Below, one piece after another: positions 15,008 through 23,924 of a stretch of DNA of 34,380 bases. The notes below the pieces were generated by a model. The model did no database searches. It was given only the letters and a program-made list of their open reading frames with translations, and was not told the DNA's origin. Position 1 is the stretch's first letter. The number at the start of each line of letters is the position of its first letter. Source of the stretch: Chloroflexota bacterium (lineage in GTDB: Bacteria > Chloroflexota > Anaerolineae > Anaerolineales > Villigracilaceae); contig JACPVC010000139.1 of NCBI GenBank assembly GCA_016191955.1, positions 1 to 34,380 of the forward strand, given 5' to 3'. Both the position numbers and the translations under genes were made by a program.

Positions 15008-16246
15008 ATGAGAAAACGTGTAGTTGTGACAGGGCTGGGTTGCGTCAGCCCCTTGGGAAATAATGTAAAAGAAACATGGAGCGCCCTGTTGGCTGGGAAA
15101 TCTGGCGCGGCTCCTATTACGGCTTTCGATGCCAGTCATCACAAAACCAAGTTCGCAGCGGAAGTAAAAGGTTTTGACCCGGTGGCATTGTTCGGCACGC
15201 GCGAGGCGCGCAAGATGGACCGCTTCACTCAGTTGGCTACGGCTGCCACCTTGGAAGCGCTCGAACAATCAGGCTTGAAGATCGATGAATCGAACCGCGA
15301 CCGGGTGGGTATTTTGATCGGCACAGGCATTGGCGGCATTCTCACGACCATTGAACAATATGACGTCCTGAAAGACCGCGGACCGGAACGCGTTAGCCCG
15401 TTCCTTATCCCGATGATGATCGCGGACAGCGCGGCGGGCAATCTTGCCATCCGCATCGGCGTACGCGGACCCAATATGTCGCTTGCCACGGCTTGCGCTA
15501 CCGGCACGAATGGCGTTGGCGAAGCCGCAGAAATGATCCGGCGTGGCGCGGCAGATGTAATGGTGGCGGGTGCATCCGAAGCCGCGATCCATCCGTTGAC
15601 GATGGCAGGCATGAACGTGATGACCGCGCTCTCCACACGCAACGACGAACCACAGCGGGCGTCGCGTCCATTCGATAAAGACCGTGACGGCTTCCTGATG
15701 GGTGAGGGTTCGGCAGTGCTGATCCTTGAATCACTGGAACATGCCCAGGCGCGCGGCGCAAATATTCTATGTGAGTTCACCGGCTATGGAACCTCGGATG
15801 ATGCGCATCACATCTCTGCCCCGGCGGAGAACGGCGCGGGCGCGGCGATTTCCATGAGCCTTGCGTTGAAGAGTGGCGGTTTTGGGGTGATGGATATTCA
15901 ATACATCAATGCCCACGGCACATCCACGTATTTGAACGATAAGAGCGAGACCGCTGCCATCAAGACCGTGTTCGGTGAACAGGCATACAAGCTGGCTATT
16001 TCCTCTACCAAATCCATGACCGGGCATCTTCTGGGTGCTTCCGGCGCCTTGGAGGCGATGATCTGTTCGTTGACGATCGTGAATCAGATTTTGCCTCCCA
16101 CCATCAATTACGAAACTCCTGACCCTGTTTGTGATCTGGACTACGTACCCAACCAACCGCGCAAAACGAATGTAACGAACGTGATGTCCAACTCATTCGG
16201 CTTCGGCGGTCACAATGCGACTTTGATCCTCAGCCGCTATCAATAA
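15008..16246 (+). CDS. fabF: 3-oxoacyl-ACP synthase II
   Basis: A 412-residue cytosolic condensing enzyme of type II fatty acid synthesis, which elongates acyl-ACP with malonyl-ACP. The catalytic triad is complete: Cys in SLATACATGTNGVGEA, His in INAHGTSTYLNDKSE and His in KSMTGHLLGASGALE. It begins with RKRVVVTGLGCVSPLG and ends with NSFGFGGHNATLILSRY, both family hallmarks. TAAGGAG stands 12 bases before the ATG. fabH follows 9 bases downstream, so initiation and elongation enzymes share a transcript, though no acpP, fabD or fabG is beside them. Confidence 0.97.
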   Translation: MRKRVVVTGLGCVSPLGNNVKETWSALLAGKSGAAPITAFDASHHKTKFAAEVKGFDPVALFGTREARKMDRFTQLATAATLEALEQSGLKIDESNRDRVGILIGTGIGGILTTIEQYDVLKDRGPERVSPFLIPMMIADSAAGNLAIRIGVRGPNMSLATACATGTNGVGEAAEMIRRGAADVMVAGASEAAIHPLTMAGMNVMTALSTRNDEPQRASRPFDKDRDGFLMGEGSAVLILESLEHAQARGANILCEFTGYGTSDDAHHISAPAENGAGAAISMSLALKSGGFGVMDIQYINAHGTSTYLNDKSETAAIKTVFGEQAYKLAISSTKSMTGHLLGASGALEAMICSLTIVNQILPPTINYETPDPVCDLDYVPNQPRKTNVTNVMSNSFGFGGHNATLILSRYQ

Positions 16247-16255
16247 GGAGAAAGA

Positions 16256-17359
16256 ATGCCATACGCGCATATTACAGGCTGGGGCATGAGCGTCCCTGAA
16301 CCTGTGTTGACCAATGACGACCTCGCTAAAATGGTGGACACGAACGACGAGTGGATCCGCGACCGCACAGGCATTCGCGAACGCCACATTGCGCGCGAAG
16401 ACCAGTTCACATCCACGCTGGCGGTTGAAGCCGCCATCAAAGCCTTACAGGTGGCGAACCTTGCTCCCACCGAATTGGATTTGATTATCGTCGCTTCTTC
16501 ATCGCCGGAATATATTTTCCCTGCCACAGCCTGTCTGGTTCAAGACCAGATCGGCGCGACAAAAGCGGGAGCCTTTGATTTGCTGGCTGCCTGTTCCGGG
16601 TTCATTTACGGCGTGAACATGGCGGCGCAGTCCATTCGCAGCGGTTCGATCAAGAACGCTTTGGTGATCGGTTCGGAAACCCTTTCACGCTTCGTCGACT
16701 GGAAGGACCGCGGCACCTGCATCCTTTTCGGGGATGGCGCGGGCGCATTTGTTGTGCAAGCGAGCGACAAACCCGGCGGTGTGCTCTCTGCTGTCATGCA
16801 TTCAGACGGCTCCGGTGCAGACTCGTTAACTCTGCTGGGCGGCGGCGCACGGCATCCTGCCACGGAGACGACCCTTGCTGAAGGCAAGCATTACGTTCGA
16901 ATGGACGGCAAGGCGGTCTTCCGTTTTGCAACGCGCGTGATGGGCAGCGCCACAAAGGAGGCGCTCGAACTCGCCAATATGAAACTCGAAGAGGTTGATT
17001 GGATCATCCCGCATCAGGCAAATTACCGCATCATCGAAACGGCGGCTAAGTATCTCAAGTTGCCGCTCGATAAATTCGTCATCAACGTGGACCGCTACGG
17101 CAACACGTCCACTGCATCCATCCCAATTGCGGCGGTGGAAGCCATCGAGAAGGGACAGTTGAAAAGCGGCAACAAGGTGGTGTTCGTTGGCTTTGGTGCA
17201 GGTCTCACCTGGGGCGCACTGGTTGCCGAGTGGACGGGACCGATCCCGACCAAGAAACATGTTCACCCCGAACAGTATCGTTTGTTCGCCCGCTTGCGCT
17301 CGTTGATCCGCCGCGCGCTGCGTTTCCTTGAAGGTCTATTCTCACGCCGCGAACTCTAA
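16256..17359 (+). CDS. fabH: 3-oxoacyl-ACP synthase III
   Basis: A 367-residue KAS III that starts fatty acid synthesis by condensing acetyl-CoA (or a branched acyl-CoA) with malonyl-ACP. The triad is visible: Cys in FDLLAACSGFIYG, His in DWIIPHQANYRI and Asn in RYGNTSTASIPIA. The N-terminus has DEWIRDRTGIRERHI. About 40 residues after GLTWGALVAEW are extra: a basic, Arg/Leu-rich tail (RLRSLIRRALRFLEGLF) that could form an amphipathic helix and touch the membrane. Typical FabH ends near residue 325. Start supported by AAGGAG before ATG. Confidence 0.95.
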   Translation: MPYAHITGWGMSVPEPVLTNDDLAKMVDTNDEWIRDRTGIRERHIAREDQFTSTLAVEAAIKALQVANLAPTELDLIIVASSSPEYIFPATACLVQDQIGATKAGAFDLLAACSGFIYGVNMAAQSIRSGSIKNALVIGSETLSRFVDWKDRGTCILFGDGAGAFVVQASDKPGGVLSAVMHSDGSGADSLTLLGGGARHPATETTLAEGKHYVRMDGKAVFRFATRVMGSATKEALELANMKLEEVDWIIPHQANYRIIETAAKYLKLPLDKFVINVDRYGNTSTASIPIAAVEAIEKGQLKSGNKVVFVGFGAGLTWGALVAEWTGPIPTKKHVHPEQYRLFARLRSLIRRALRFLEGLFSRREL

Positions 17360-17417
17360 CCACTTTTTCATTTGAACTATGGTACGATTGAAATGAATTT
17401 CAATCAAGGAGTGTACT

Positions 17418-17606
17418 ATGTTAGGTTTACCGCGCGGCACAGAATGGATCGTCATTCTGCTCATCGTTATTCTAGTGTTTGGTCCGGGCCGCATCGGCAA
17501 AGTGGCGGGTGAGATCGGCAAAAGCATCAAATCTTTCCGCGAAGGGTTGGGCGGCAAGGAAGAAGAAGGCGAGAATAAGCCTTCCGACGCAGAGACAAAA
17601 AAGTGA
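17418..17606 (+). CDS. tatA: Twin-arginine translocase TatA/E subunit
   Basis: A 62-residue protein with one N-terminal membrane helix (EWIVILLIVILVFGPGRIG), the FGP hinge, an amphipathic helix (GEIGKSIKSFREGL) and an acidic/charged tail: the complete plan of TatA. Oligomers form the pore that exports folded proteins bearing twin-arginine signals. CAAGGAG lies 7 bases before ATG. The next two genes both carry SRRDFLK twin-arginine signals, so the translocase subunit is beside two likely clients. A terminator follows directly, so it is not in one transcript with them. No tatC is seen. Confidence 0.92.
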   Translation: MLGLPRGTEWIVILLIVILVFGPGRIGKVAGEIGKSIKSFREGLGGKEEEGENKPSDAETKK

Positions 17607-17610
17607 TCGA

Positions 17611-17640
17611 AAACAGACCGTGAGAACGGTCTGTTTTTTC
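17611..17640 (+). terminator. Terminator after tatA
   Basis: AAACAGACCGT, loop GAGA, ACGGTCTGTTT followed by TTTC: an 11-bp stem with a T-tract. Confidence 0.85.
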
Positions 17641-17671
17641 TCTACCGTCAAATACGAGAAAAATACAAATT

Positions 17672-17737
17672 GCTCCTTGCGCCGTCCCCGGCGCAAGATT
17701 TCCTCGGAAAAACGCCGCCGAGGACGGCGGCTTGAGC
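17672..17737 (+). repeat. GCTC...CTTGAGC palindromic repeat, copy 2
   Basis: GCTCCTTGCGCCGTCC ... AAGATTTCCTCGG ... AACGCCGCCGAGG ... CGGCGGCTTGAGC, the same blocks as 7773-7879 in shorter form. It lies between tatA and the DUF1800 gene. Confidence 0.65.
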
Positions 17738-17783
17738 GCACCGTATACAGTAGGAATTTTTTTACAATAATTTTACAACTATG

Positions 17784-17814
17784 TTGTCGGGGGATAATCG
17801 AAACTGACTATACT
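17784..17814 (+). promoter_or_regulatory. Promoter of the DUF1800/DUF1501 pair
   Basis: TTGTCG (17784-17789) and TATACT (17809-17814) are 19 bases apart. The -10 ends 6 bases before the ATG at 17821, which would give a leaderless transcript; indeed no Shine-Dalgarno sequence is present there. Confidence 0.45.
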
Positions 17815-17820
17815 CCCATC

Positions 17821-19299
17821 ATGGACAAAATATCACGCCGCGACTTTCTCAAACTCTCCGGCTTCGCTTCCACCCTGACCTTGTTATGGGGTTGCGCTCC
17901 TGGGGCAGCGTCCACCGCTGTGGCATTGCCTACCCAACTCCCACCGACAGACGATGACCTGTCCCTGTTCAACGCGCTCAAAAGGATCGGGCTGGGACCC
18001 ACGCCTGCGGATGTGGAATCAGTTCAAAGGTCCGGGTTTGAGGCGTTCGTTGAGAGTCAACTGGCGTATGAACAGATCGATGATTCCGCCATTGCGAAGC
18101 GCATCAGTCAATTCGAAACATTGACCATGCCCGTCAAAGAACTGGCGGTGTTGGCGAAACCATCCCAGCCTGTCTTCGAACTCATTCAAGCGACCATGCT
18201 GCGTGCCGCCTATTCGCCGCGGCAGTTGTATGAACGCATGGTTCATTTCTGGACGGATCATTTCAATATATACATCCTGAAAAGTCAGGATCGTTTTCTA
18301 AAGACCGGCGATGACCGCGATGTCATCCGCCCGAACGCGCTGGGGAATTTTCACGCCTTGCTCTCCGCCTCGATGCACAGCCCGGCGATGATGGTGTATT
18401 TGGATAACGCCTCCAGTACCAAGGACGGACCGAACGAAAATTATGCGCGTGAGTTGTTGGAATTGCACACCCTCGGCGTAGACGGCGGTTATACCCAACA
18501 GGATATTCTCGAAGTGGCGCGCGCGTTGACGGGCTGGTCCGTGACCGGCAGGCGCGACATGGATAATGCGGGCGATTTTATGTTCAAGCCATTCTTTCAT
18601 GATGACGGCGCCAAGCACATCCTCAGCGTGGATTTTCCCGCCGGGCAGGGAGCCGAAGATGGCGAGCAGCTTGCCCGTCTGTTGGCGGAGCACCCATCTA
18701 CTGCTAGTTTTATTTCCTATAAACTTGCGCGTCATTTCGTTTCAGACGAGCCGCCTGCCGACTTGGTTTCGAAGGTTGCGCAAGTCTTTCAATCTTCCGG
18801 CGGGGACGTTCGAGAACTTTTGCGGGCGATCTTCTTCTCGGAAGAGTTCAACGCCTCGCTTGGAACGGGCAAGTTGAAAAGACCCGTCGAGTTCGTGACC
18901 TCTGCCATACGTCAATTGGGCATTGAAACCGAATTCGAGCGCCCCATGTTCAGGCTTACTCAGGTGATGGGTCAGGTTCCCTTCTTCTGGTCTGCGCCGA
19001 ACGGTTACCCCGATGTTGGGAAGGCTTGGTTGAATTCAAATGACTTGCTGGCTCGCTGGAACTTTGCCTTGTCTATTGCTACAAATTCCGTTCGAGACTC
19101 GCATGTGGACTTGTCTGAGTTTTCGGGTAAGCCCGAATCCGAGATTGTGGATGCGCTCAGCCTGCGTCTGTTGGGGTTTATGTTGCCGGATGAGCCGCGT
19201 TCCAAATTGATCGAAACGATTTCATCCATTTCAGATGTTGACCCTGAAACATCCGCCTGCGCTTTGTTGCTGGCTTCACCTTACTTTCAGTATCGATAG
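17821..19299 (+). CDS. DUF1800 protein, Tat-exported lipoprotein
   Basis: A 492-residue protein starting MDKISRRDFLKLSGFAS, a twin-arginine signal, and followed by LLWGCA, a lipobox-like sequence; it is probably exported folded and lipid-anchored. The body shows DUF1800 features: LFNALKRIGLGPTPADVE, RQLYERMVHFWTDHFNI, NENYARELLELHTLGVDGGYTQQDILEVARALTGW, and KLARHFVSDEPP. The biochemical role of DUF1800 is not established; it nearly always pairs with DUF1501, as here. The long frame upstream to 17479 has no coding character, so the start is set at the ATG with the signal. Confidence 0.93.
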   Translation: MDKISRRDFLKLSGFASTLTLLWGCAPGAASTAVALPTQLPPTDDDLSLFNALKRIGLGPTPADVESVQRSGFEAFVESQLAYEQIDDSAIAKRISQFETLTMPVKELAVLAKPSQPVFELIQATMLRAAYSPRQLYERMVHFWTDHFNIYILKSQDRFLKTGDDRDVIRPNALGNFHALLSASMHSPAMMVYLDNASSTKDGPNENYARELLELHTLGVDGGYTQQDILEVARALTGWSVTGRRDMDNAGDFMFKPFFHDDGAKHILSVDFPAGQGAEDGEQLARLLAEHPSTASFISYKLARHFVSDEPPADLVSKVAQVFQSSGGDVRELLRAIFFSEEFNASLGTGKLKRPVEFVTSAIRQLGIETEFERPMFRLTQVMGQVPFFWSAPNGYPDVGKAWLNSNDLLARWNFALSIATNSVRDSHVDLSEFSGKPESEIVDALSLRLLGFMLPDEPRSKLIETISSISDVDPETSACALLLASPYFQYR

Positions 19300-19307
19300 A
19301 GGTAAAC

Positions 19308-20585
19308 ATGACTACGACATTATCCCGCCGAGACTTTCTAAAATCCGCCGCTGCCCTGCCTGCCTGGATGCTTGCACCGCAGACTCCCCGCAAATTCCGC
19401 CCGCGCTTTGCCTTCCTCGCCCCGAATGGACAGGAACCCCGCGCCAATATCATGGTCTGCATCTTCCTGCGCGGCGGTATGGATGGGTTGAACGCCGTCA
19501 TCCCGCACGGCGACGCGGATTATTACCGTCTGCGACCGACGCTTGCCATCCCCGAGCCCAGCGCAGGGAACGATGAAACCGGCATCGAACTCGATGGTTT
19601 CTTTGGATTGCATCCATCCCTGCGACCACTAAAAGATATTTGGGATGACAAAGGTTTGGCATTCATCCACGCTACCGGCTCGCCCGACCCGACTCACTCC
19701 CACTTCGATGCGATGGATTACATGGAACGCGGCACACCCGGCGATAAACAAGTCGGCACGGGTTGGCTGGCGCGTCATCTGCAAGTTGCCGCCACCGAAA
19801 ACGGATCGCCCTTCCGCGCTATCGGTTTTGGCGCGATGTTACCTTCATCTCTTCGCGGTCCCATTCCAGCCATTGCCCTGCAATCTATTGCCGACTTTCA
19901 TTTAGGGGGGCGTTATAAAGGCAAAGTGGAAGAATTCCAGAACATCATCTCCTCCATGTACGCCTCTGATGCTGCACTCGGCGAACGCGCAGACTTCACC
20001 CTCGATGCCGTTCAACTTCTGCAAAGCGTGGTCTCCGGCGAATATCAGCCCGCGAACGGAGTGAAATATCCCGATAGTGAATTCGGTCAATCGCTGATGC
20101 AAGTAGCGCAGCTTATCAAAGCTGAGATCGGCGTGGAAGTTGCTGCCGTGGATTTGGGCGGCTGGGATACGCACATCACCCAAGGCACACTCAAAGGCGA
20201 TATGCCCGATCTGCTCGCTGACCTGAGCGCGTCCCTTGCCGCGTTCTATCATGACCTTGGCGATACGATGAAGCGCGTGACCGTCACCGCCATGTCTGAG
20301 TTTGGTCGCCGCGCCGCGGAGAATGGCGGCTTCGGCACGGATCACGGTCACGGCAACGTGATGATGACGATAGGCAAGTCCATTAACGGCGGCAAGGTCT
20401 ATGGTCAATGGCCCGGTTTGTCGGCAGAGAAACTCGTCGCGCCAGGCGACCTTGCCATCACCACCGATTTCCGTTCCGTGTTGGGCGAGTTGGTTTCAAA
20501 GCATTTGAAGAATCCCGCGCTCGACCAGGTCTTCCCGAACTTTACAGAATATCAACCGCTTGGGCTTGCAAAGGATATCGAATAA
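19308..20585 (+). CDS. DUF1501 protein with Tat signal
   Basis: A 425-residue exported protein. It begins MTTTLSRRDFLKSAAALPAWML, a twin-arginine signal. The DUF1501 body resembles the alkaline phosphatase/sulfatase fold: MVCIFLRGGMDGLNAVIPHGD, GLHPSLRPL, DPTHSHFDAMDYMERG, VDLGGWDTHITQG and VTAMSEFGRRAAENGGFGTDHGHGN, where the His and Asp clusters are likely metal ligands. It lies 8 bases after the DUF1800 gene with an AGAGG ribosome site. The pair is often linked to PSCyt1-type cytochromes, one of which is at 4917-5411. Confidence 0.93.
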   Translation: MTTTLSRRDFLKSAAALPAWMLAPQTPRKFRPRFAFLAPNGQEPRANIMVCIFLRGGMDGLNAVIPHGDADYYRLRPTLAIPEPSAGNDETGIELDGFFGLHPSLRPLKDIWDDKGLAFIHATGSPDPTHSHFDAMDYMERGTPGDKQVGTGWLARHLQVAATENGSPFRAIGFGAMLPSSLRGPIPAIALQSIADFHLGGRYKGKVEEFQNIISSMYASDAALGERADFTLDAVQLLQSVVSGEYQPANGVKYPDSEFGQSLMQVAQLIKAEIGVEVAAVDLGGWDTHITQGTLKGDMPDLLADLSASLAAFYHDLGDTMKRVTVTAMSEFGRRAAENGGFGTDHGHGNVMMTIGKSINGGKVYGQWPGLSAEKLVAPGDLAITTDFRSVLGELVSKHLKNPALDQVFPNFTEYQPLGLAKDIE

Positions 20586-20586
20586 A

Positions 20587-20612
20587 AAACGGCCGCCAAT
20601 CTGGCGGCTGTT
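20587..20612 (+). terminator. Terminator after the DUF1501 gene
   Basis: GGCCGCCA-ATC-TGGCGGCT with A-run before and TTT after; an 8-bp stem with one imperfect end pair. Confidence 0.7.
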
Positions 20613-20636
20613 TCCATTACTGCATAAGGTATGTGA

Positions 20637-20820
20637 TTAACTGATGTTACGCACTTGCGCTTCGACTACGAGCGGGAGGAGCACCCGCTCTCCGCTCACA
20701 TCGTCCCGGTGTTTTTCGGGAGCGCGGCAGCCGCCCTGAGCGGAGCGACGAGTGAACGTCGAGGAGCGCAGTCGAAGGGCAAGGGATGCAAGAAAGTAGA
20801 AATCGCGTAACATCAGTTAA
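20637..20820 (+). repeat. Composite palindromic repeat, copy B
   Basis: Outer arms TTAACTGATGTTACGC (20637-20652) and the exact complement (20805-20820) enclose an interior matching copy A (4764-4917) in the opposite orientation. Copy B has an extra block, CACATCGTCCCGGTGTTTTTCGGGAGC, that copy A lacks; this block resembles sequence at 12395-12412. The right arm contains the stop codon of the minus-strand mgtC gene (20817-20819). Confidence 0.8.
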
Positions 20821-21458
20821 TAATTCAATTCCTTCACGCTCTTATCGCGCATCATTGCCTGAACAAACTTCTCGTGATTTTGCGGAGCGCCAATCACCTT
20901 CCAGGTGCTGATGATCGATTTCTCATTCTTTGCCTGATGGTGTTCGAAAACCCTCAGTGTTAACATATCGAACATTTCGGAGATACCTTCGATCTTCTTG
21001 AAATCGCTCGTGCCAACGGTGATCTCATACGTCCGCGCTTCGCGAATGCGATCAATGCGGCTTTCCAATTTGGGGAACACCAACAATACAAGGAGCGTAA
21101 CTACGGTGGCGATCATCACGAACATCAAATCGCCTGCGCCGATGCCCATGCCCAACGCCGCCGCCAGCCAGATGGTCGCAGCAGTCGTCAACCCGGCGAT
21201 GCGCCCGCCATCGCGCACAATCGCGCCTGCGCCGAGAAAACCAATGCCGGTGACGATGTTCGCCGCAATGCGTGTCTGCGTAAAGCCGGGGTCCATGCTC
21301 AATGAAAAAACGGTGAACAGTGTCGAGCCCAATGTGATCAGGATGATCGTCCGAAACCCGGCAGCCTTATCCTGATACTCACGCTCGGCGCCGACCAACC
21401 CGCCCACGATCACCGCCATTCCAAGTTTGACGAGATTTGCGATCAATACAGCATCCAT
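20817..21458 (-). CDS. MgtC/SapB family membrane protein
   Basis: A 213-residue inner-membrane protein with four hydrophobic segments in the first 130 residues: LIANLVKLGMAVIVGGLVGAERE, TIILITLGSTLFTVFSL, IVTGIGFLGAGAIVRDGGRIAGLTTAATIWLAAALGMGIGAG, and a final leucine-rich helix. VGAERE and GFLGAGAI are MgtC/SapB hallmarks. The soluble C-terminal part (about 145-213) looks ACT-like. In pathogens MgtC aids growth at low magnesium; outside them the role is unclear. It follows the YyaL-type gene by about 10 bases and its stop codon lies in the arm of a palindromic repeat. Confidence 0.9.
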   Translation of the reverse strand: MDAVLIANLVKLGMAVIVGGLVGAEREYQDKAAGFRTIILITLGSTLFTVFSLSMDPGFTQTRIAANIVTGIGFLGAGAIVRDGGRIAGLTTAATIWLAAALGMGIGAGDLMFVMIATVVTLLVLLVFPKLESRIDRIREARTYEITVGTSDFKKIEGISEMFDMLTLRVFEHHQAKNEKSIISTWKVIGAPQNHEKFVQAMMRDKSVKELNY

Positions 21459-21468
21459 GTTAGAACCT

Positions 21469-23655
21469 CTATGAGTTTAATTGTTCGATCAGCGTTTCGA
21501 CTTCCGTCGTTGGCTGTTTGCAAACGAAACCCTCACACACATACACTGTTGCCTTGCCGTTCAGCATTGGGCGATCATGCAGCAGGGCAGGGATGTTTTC
21601 TTTTTTGGAGGAAGACGAAGCAGCCACTACTACACTCGGGTGGTATTCTGCTCGAACCGCCTTGAGCAAACGCTTGAAGTTTGGGTCTCCCGCTTCTCCC
21701 ACCGCCGCAACTTGTTTCAACGTCCCTGTGGCAAGCTTCGCCGCTGTGAGCCATCTCCCAAACCCAAGTGGATACTGCAAGACGAATTTGAAGACCAGCC
21801 CAAACGATTTCTCTGCGATGTCACGATAGTTTCCATTGTCGGTGAGTGCGGCTAATTTTAACAGAGCCTCACACGCCAAGGCATTGCCAGATGGAGTGGC
21901 GTTATCCTGCACGTCCTTTGGGCGGAACAAAAGATTTTCTCCATCGCTGGGCGTATCGAAGAATCCGCCATTAGGATCGCTGAATTTTTCAATCATTTCA
22001 TCTGCCAGTTCTTTGGCAGAAGCAAACCATCTCTCATTGAAGTCGGTTTGATACAACTCCAGCAAGCCAAGGATCAAAGCCGCATAATCTTCAAGGAAGA
22101 CTTCATTCGTGGTTTTGCCATCCCGCCAAGAGCGGCGTAATTTTCCGTTAGGGCGTAGGTTGGTGAGTAAGAACTCCGCGTTGCGCGTAGCCAGATTAAG
22201 ATAGTTTATGTCATTGCGAGGAGGGCGATCTTCCCGACGAAGCAATCTTCCGGTTGATTCTGTGGTTGCTTCGGGCTTCGCCCTCGCAACGACATCATCA
22301 TCCAAGACCCTTGCAGCTTCGGCAAAAGTGGCGAGCATCAGACCGTTCCATGCGGTGAGGACTTTGTCGTCTGTGCCGGGGCGGATGCGCCTGGCGCGGG
22401 CAGCATAAAGCTTGAAGTGAGATTCTGCTAATTTTGCTGGGACAGTTTCCGGGTCCAGCCGGAAGCGGGCGGCGAGGGAGGCGTCATCCAATGCGCGCTG
22501 GAGAACCGTCTTGCCTTCCCAGTTTCCTTGGGCAGTGACCCCATACGCCGCTTCGAAAAATTCAGAATCATCCACGCTCTCGGCGGCGTCCTCGCCGCCG
22601 GGGAAAGTGCCCTGAAAGGGTACGGCGGCTTGAGCGGTATTTAGAACTTCGCGAATTTCATCCAACGTCCAAACATAGAACTTGCCCTCTTCGCCTTCCG
22701 AGTCGGCATCGAGTGAAGAATAAAAGCCGCCTTGTTCGTGTGTCATTTCTTTTGCGATGAAATCAAGCGTCTCTTCGACGATGCGTTTATAGAATGAGTC
22801 GCGTGTGACCTGCCAGGCATGAAGATAAACACGGACAAGTTGCGCATTGTCATATAACATTTTTTCAAAATGTGGAATTTTCCAATGATCGTCGGTGCTG
22901 TAACGTGAGAAGCCGCCGCCAACCACATCGTACATGCCGCCGCGCGCCATTACTTTTAAACAGTGTTCAATAAGCTTCAGATATTCATCTTGTTTTGTAG
23001 TGATGGCATGGTGCAACAAGAATTCAAGCACCATGGGCTGTGGAAATTTAGGCGCATCGCCCCAACCGCCTGTGCCCCAGTAATACGCGCCTTGCATTGC
23101 TTTGGCAACTGCATCGAGATGCTCCGACGATAAAGTTTCATTTTCATCAGATTTCAATTTTGTGTTCAGGTGCTCGAAGACTTTGCCGCTCGTGTTTTCC
23201 ACTTCTTCGCGGTCATTTTGCCAGGCATTCGAAAGCCCAGCCAATACTTCCTTGAAGGAAGGCATATTGTATCTTCGCACTGGTGGAAAGTATGTGCCTG
23301 CAAAGTATGGCTTGAGGTCTGGCGTAAGAAAAACGGACATGGGCCAGCCGCCCGAACCGGTCATGGCGATGGTGGCTTGCATATAAATATTATCGAGGTC
23401 GGGGCGTTCTTCGCGGTCTACCTTGATGCTGACGAAATGCTCGTTCATGAACGCGGCAGTTTCGGGGTCTTCAAAGCTTTCCTCTTCCATTCGGTGGCAC
23501 CAGTGACATGCGGCGTATCCAATACTCAGAAAGATGGGCTTGTTTTCGGTTTTGGCTTTATTCAACGCATCTTCGCCCCACGGATACCACTCTACTGGGT
23601 TATCGGAATGTTGAAGAAGATAGGGAGAACTGGAATCTTTCAGGTGGTTCGACAT
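21469..23655 (-). CDS. YyaL-type thioredoxin-domain protein (DUF255) with two repeat insertions
   Basis: A 728-residue protein: an N-terminal thioredoxin-like domain ([23 protein letters not shown], Cys50-His-Trp-Cys53-His54, [28 protein letters not shown]-like) followed by an alpha/alpha-barrel like N-acylglucosamine epimerases. Function of the family (bacterial YyaL, human SPATA20) is unsettled. Two stretches do not fit the family: residues 341-360 ([20 protein letters not shown]) and 455-482 (from [11 protein letters not shown] to PPRND). Their DNA is a palindromic repeat of 60 and 84 bp, exact multiples of three, so the frame is kept. Start chosen at [14 protein letters not shown], with AGAGG upstream. 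Divergent from the CRISPR-Cas locus. Confidence 0.92.
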   Translation of the reverse strand: MSNHLKDSSSPYLLQHSDNPVEWYPWGEDALNKAKTENKPIFLSIGYAACHWCHRMEEESFEDPETAAFMNEHFVSIKVDREERPDLDNIYMQATIAMTGSGGWPMSVFLTPDLKPYFAGTYFPPVRRYNMPSFKEVLAGLSNAWQNDREEVENTSGKVFEHLNTKLKSDENETLSSEHLDAVAKAMQGAYYWGTGGWGDAPKFPQPMVLEFLLHHAITTKQDEYLKLIEHCLKVMARGGMYDVVGGGFSRYSTDDHWKIPHFEKMLYDNAQLVRVYLHAWQVTRDSFYKRIVEETLDFIAKEMTHEQGGFYSSLDADSEGEEGKFYVWTLDEIREVLNTAQAAVPFQGTFPGGEDAAESVDDSEFFEAAYGVTAQGNWEGKTVLQRALDDASLAARFRLDPETVPAKLAESHFKLYAARARRIRPGTDDKVLTAWNGLMLATFAEAARVLDDDVVARAKPEATTESTGRLLRREDRPPRNDINYLNLATRNAEFLLTNLRPNGKLRRSWRDGKTTNEVFLEDYAALILGLLELYQTDFNERWFASAKELADEMIEKFSDPNGGFFDTPSDGENLLFRPKDVQDNATPSGNALACEALLKLAALTDNGNYRDIAEKSFGLVFKFVLQYPLGFGRWLTAAKLATGTLKQVAAVGEAGDPNFKRLLKAVRAEYHPSVVVAASSSSKKENIPALLHDRPMLNGKATVYVCEGFVCKQPTTEVETLIEQLNS
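22210..22293. repeat. In-frame 84-bp palindromic repeat
   Basis: Imperfect arms GTCATTGCGAGGAGGGCGA and TCGCCCTCGCAACGAC enclose CGAAGCAATC and GGTTGCTTCG. It is within the YyaL-type gene, encoding residues 455-482. This type of GCGAAGCAATC repeat is common between genes in some bacterial genomes. Confidence 0.75.
22576..22635 (+). repeat. In-frame 60-bp GCTC...CTTGAGC repeat, copy 3
   Basis: Begins GCTCTCGGCGGCGTCC and ends ACGGCGGCTTGAGC, as do copies at 7773-7879 and 17672-17737. It encodes residues 341-360 of the YyaL-type protein on the minus strand. Confidence 0.65.
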
Positions 23656-23694
23656 GAAGGACCTCTATAGTCATCTTGGTAAAAATGTTTGACG

Positions 23695-23700
23695 ATTATA
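23695..23700 (-). promoter_or_regulatory. -10 element of the YyaL-type gene
   Basis: TATAAT on the minus strand, 40 bases before the ATG. The -35 is weak. Confidence 0.4.
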
Positions 23701-23800
23701 GTCGATGCGAATAAATGCCAGCGAATTTTCACCCCTTTTTTGTTTGATTGGGAAATTATTGCCCTGGGTAGATTTCGCCTGTTTACAGGATCATACGGAC

Positions 23801-23806
23801 TATAAT
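23801..23806 (+). promoter_or_regulatory. -10 element before the CRISPR-Cas locus
   Basis: TATAAT lies 118 bases before the small HTH gene. A short palindrome CCTGT-TT-ACAGG (23778-23789) covers the expected -35 position and could be an operator. The rest of 23807-23924 holds no gene; a short ATG frame beginning just after the box stops at once. Confidence 0.45.
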
Positions 23807-23924
23807 TGCAAAATGACCAAGTAGTGAGTGAGAAAATCTGTTATAAAAGCATTTAGATTCTGGAAAAATAATTTCCAAGCCATCGTTATCCTGAAAGTAA
23901 CAAATCTACTTTTAGGAGACAAAG

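Noticed and set aside
17479-17820. A 114-residue N-terminal extension of the DUF1800 protein
   Set aside because: It overlaps tatA, a terminator and an intergenic repeat in the wrong frame, and a Tat signal begins at 17821.
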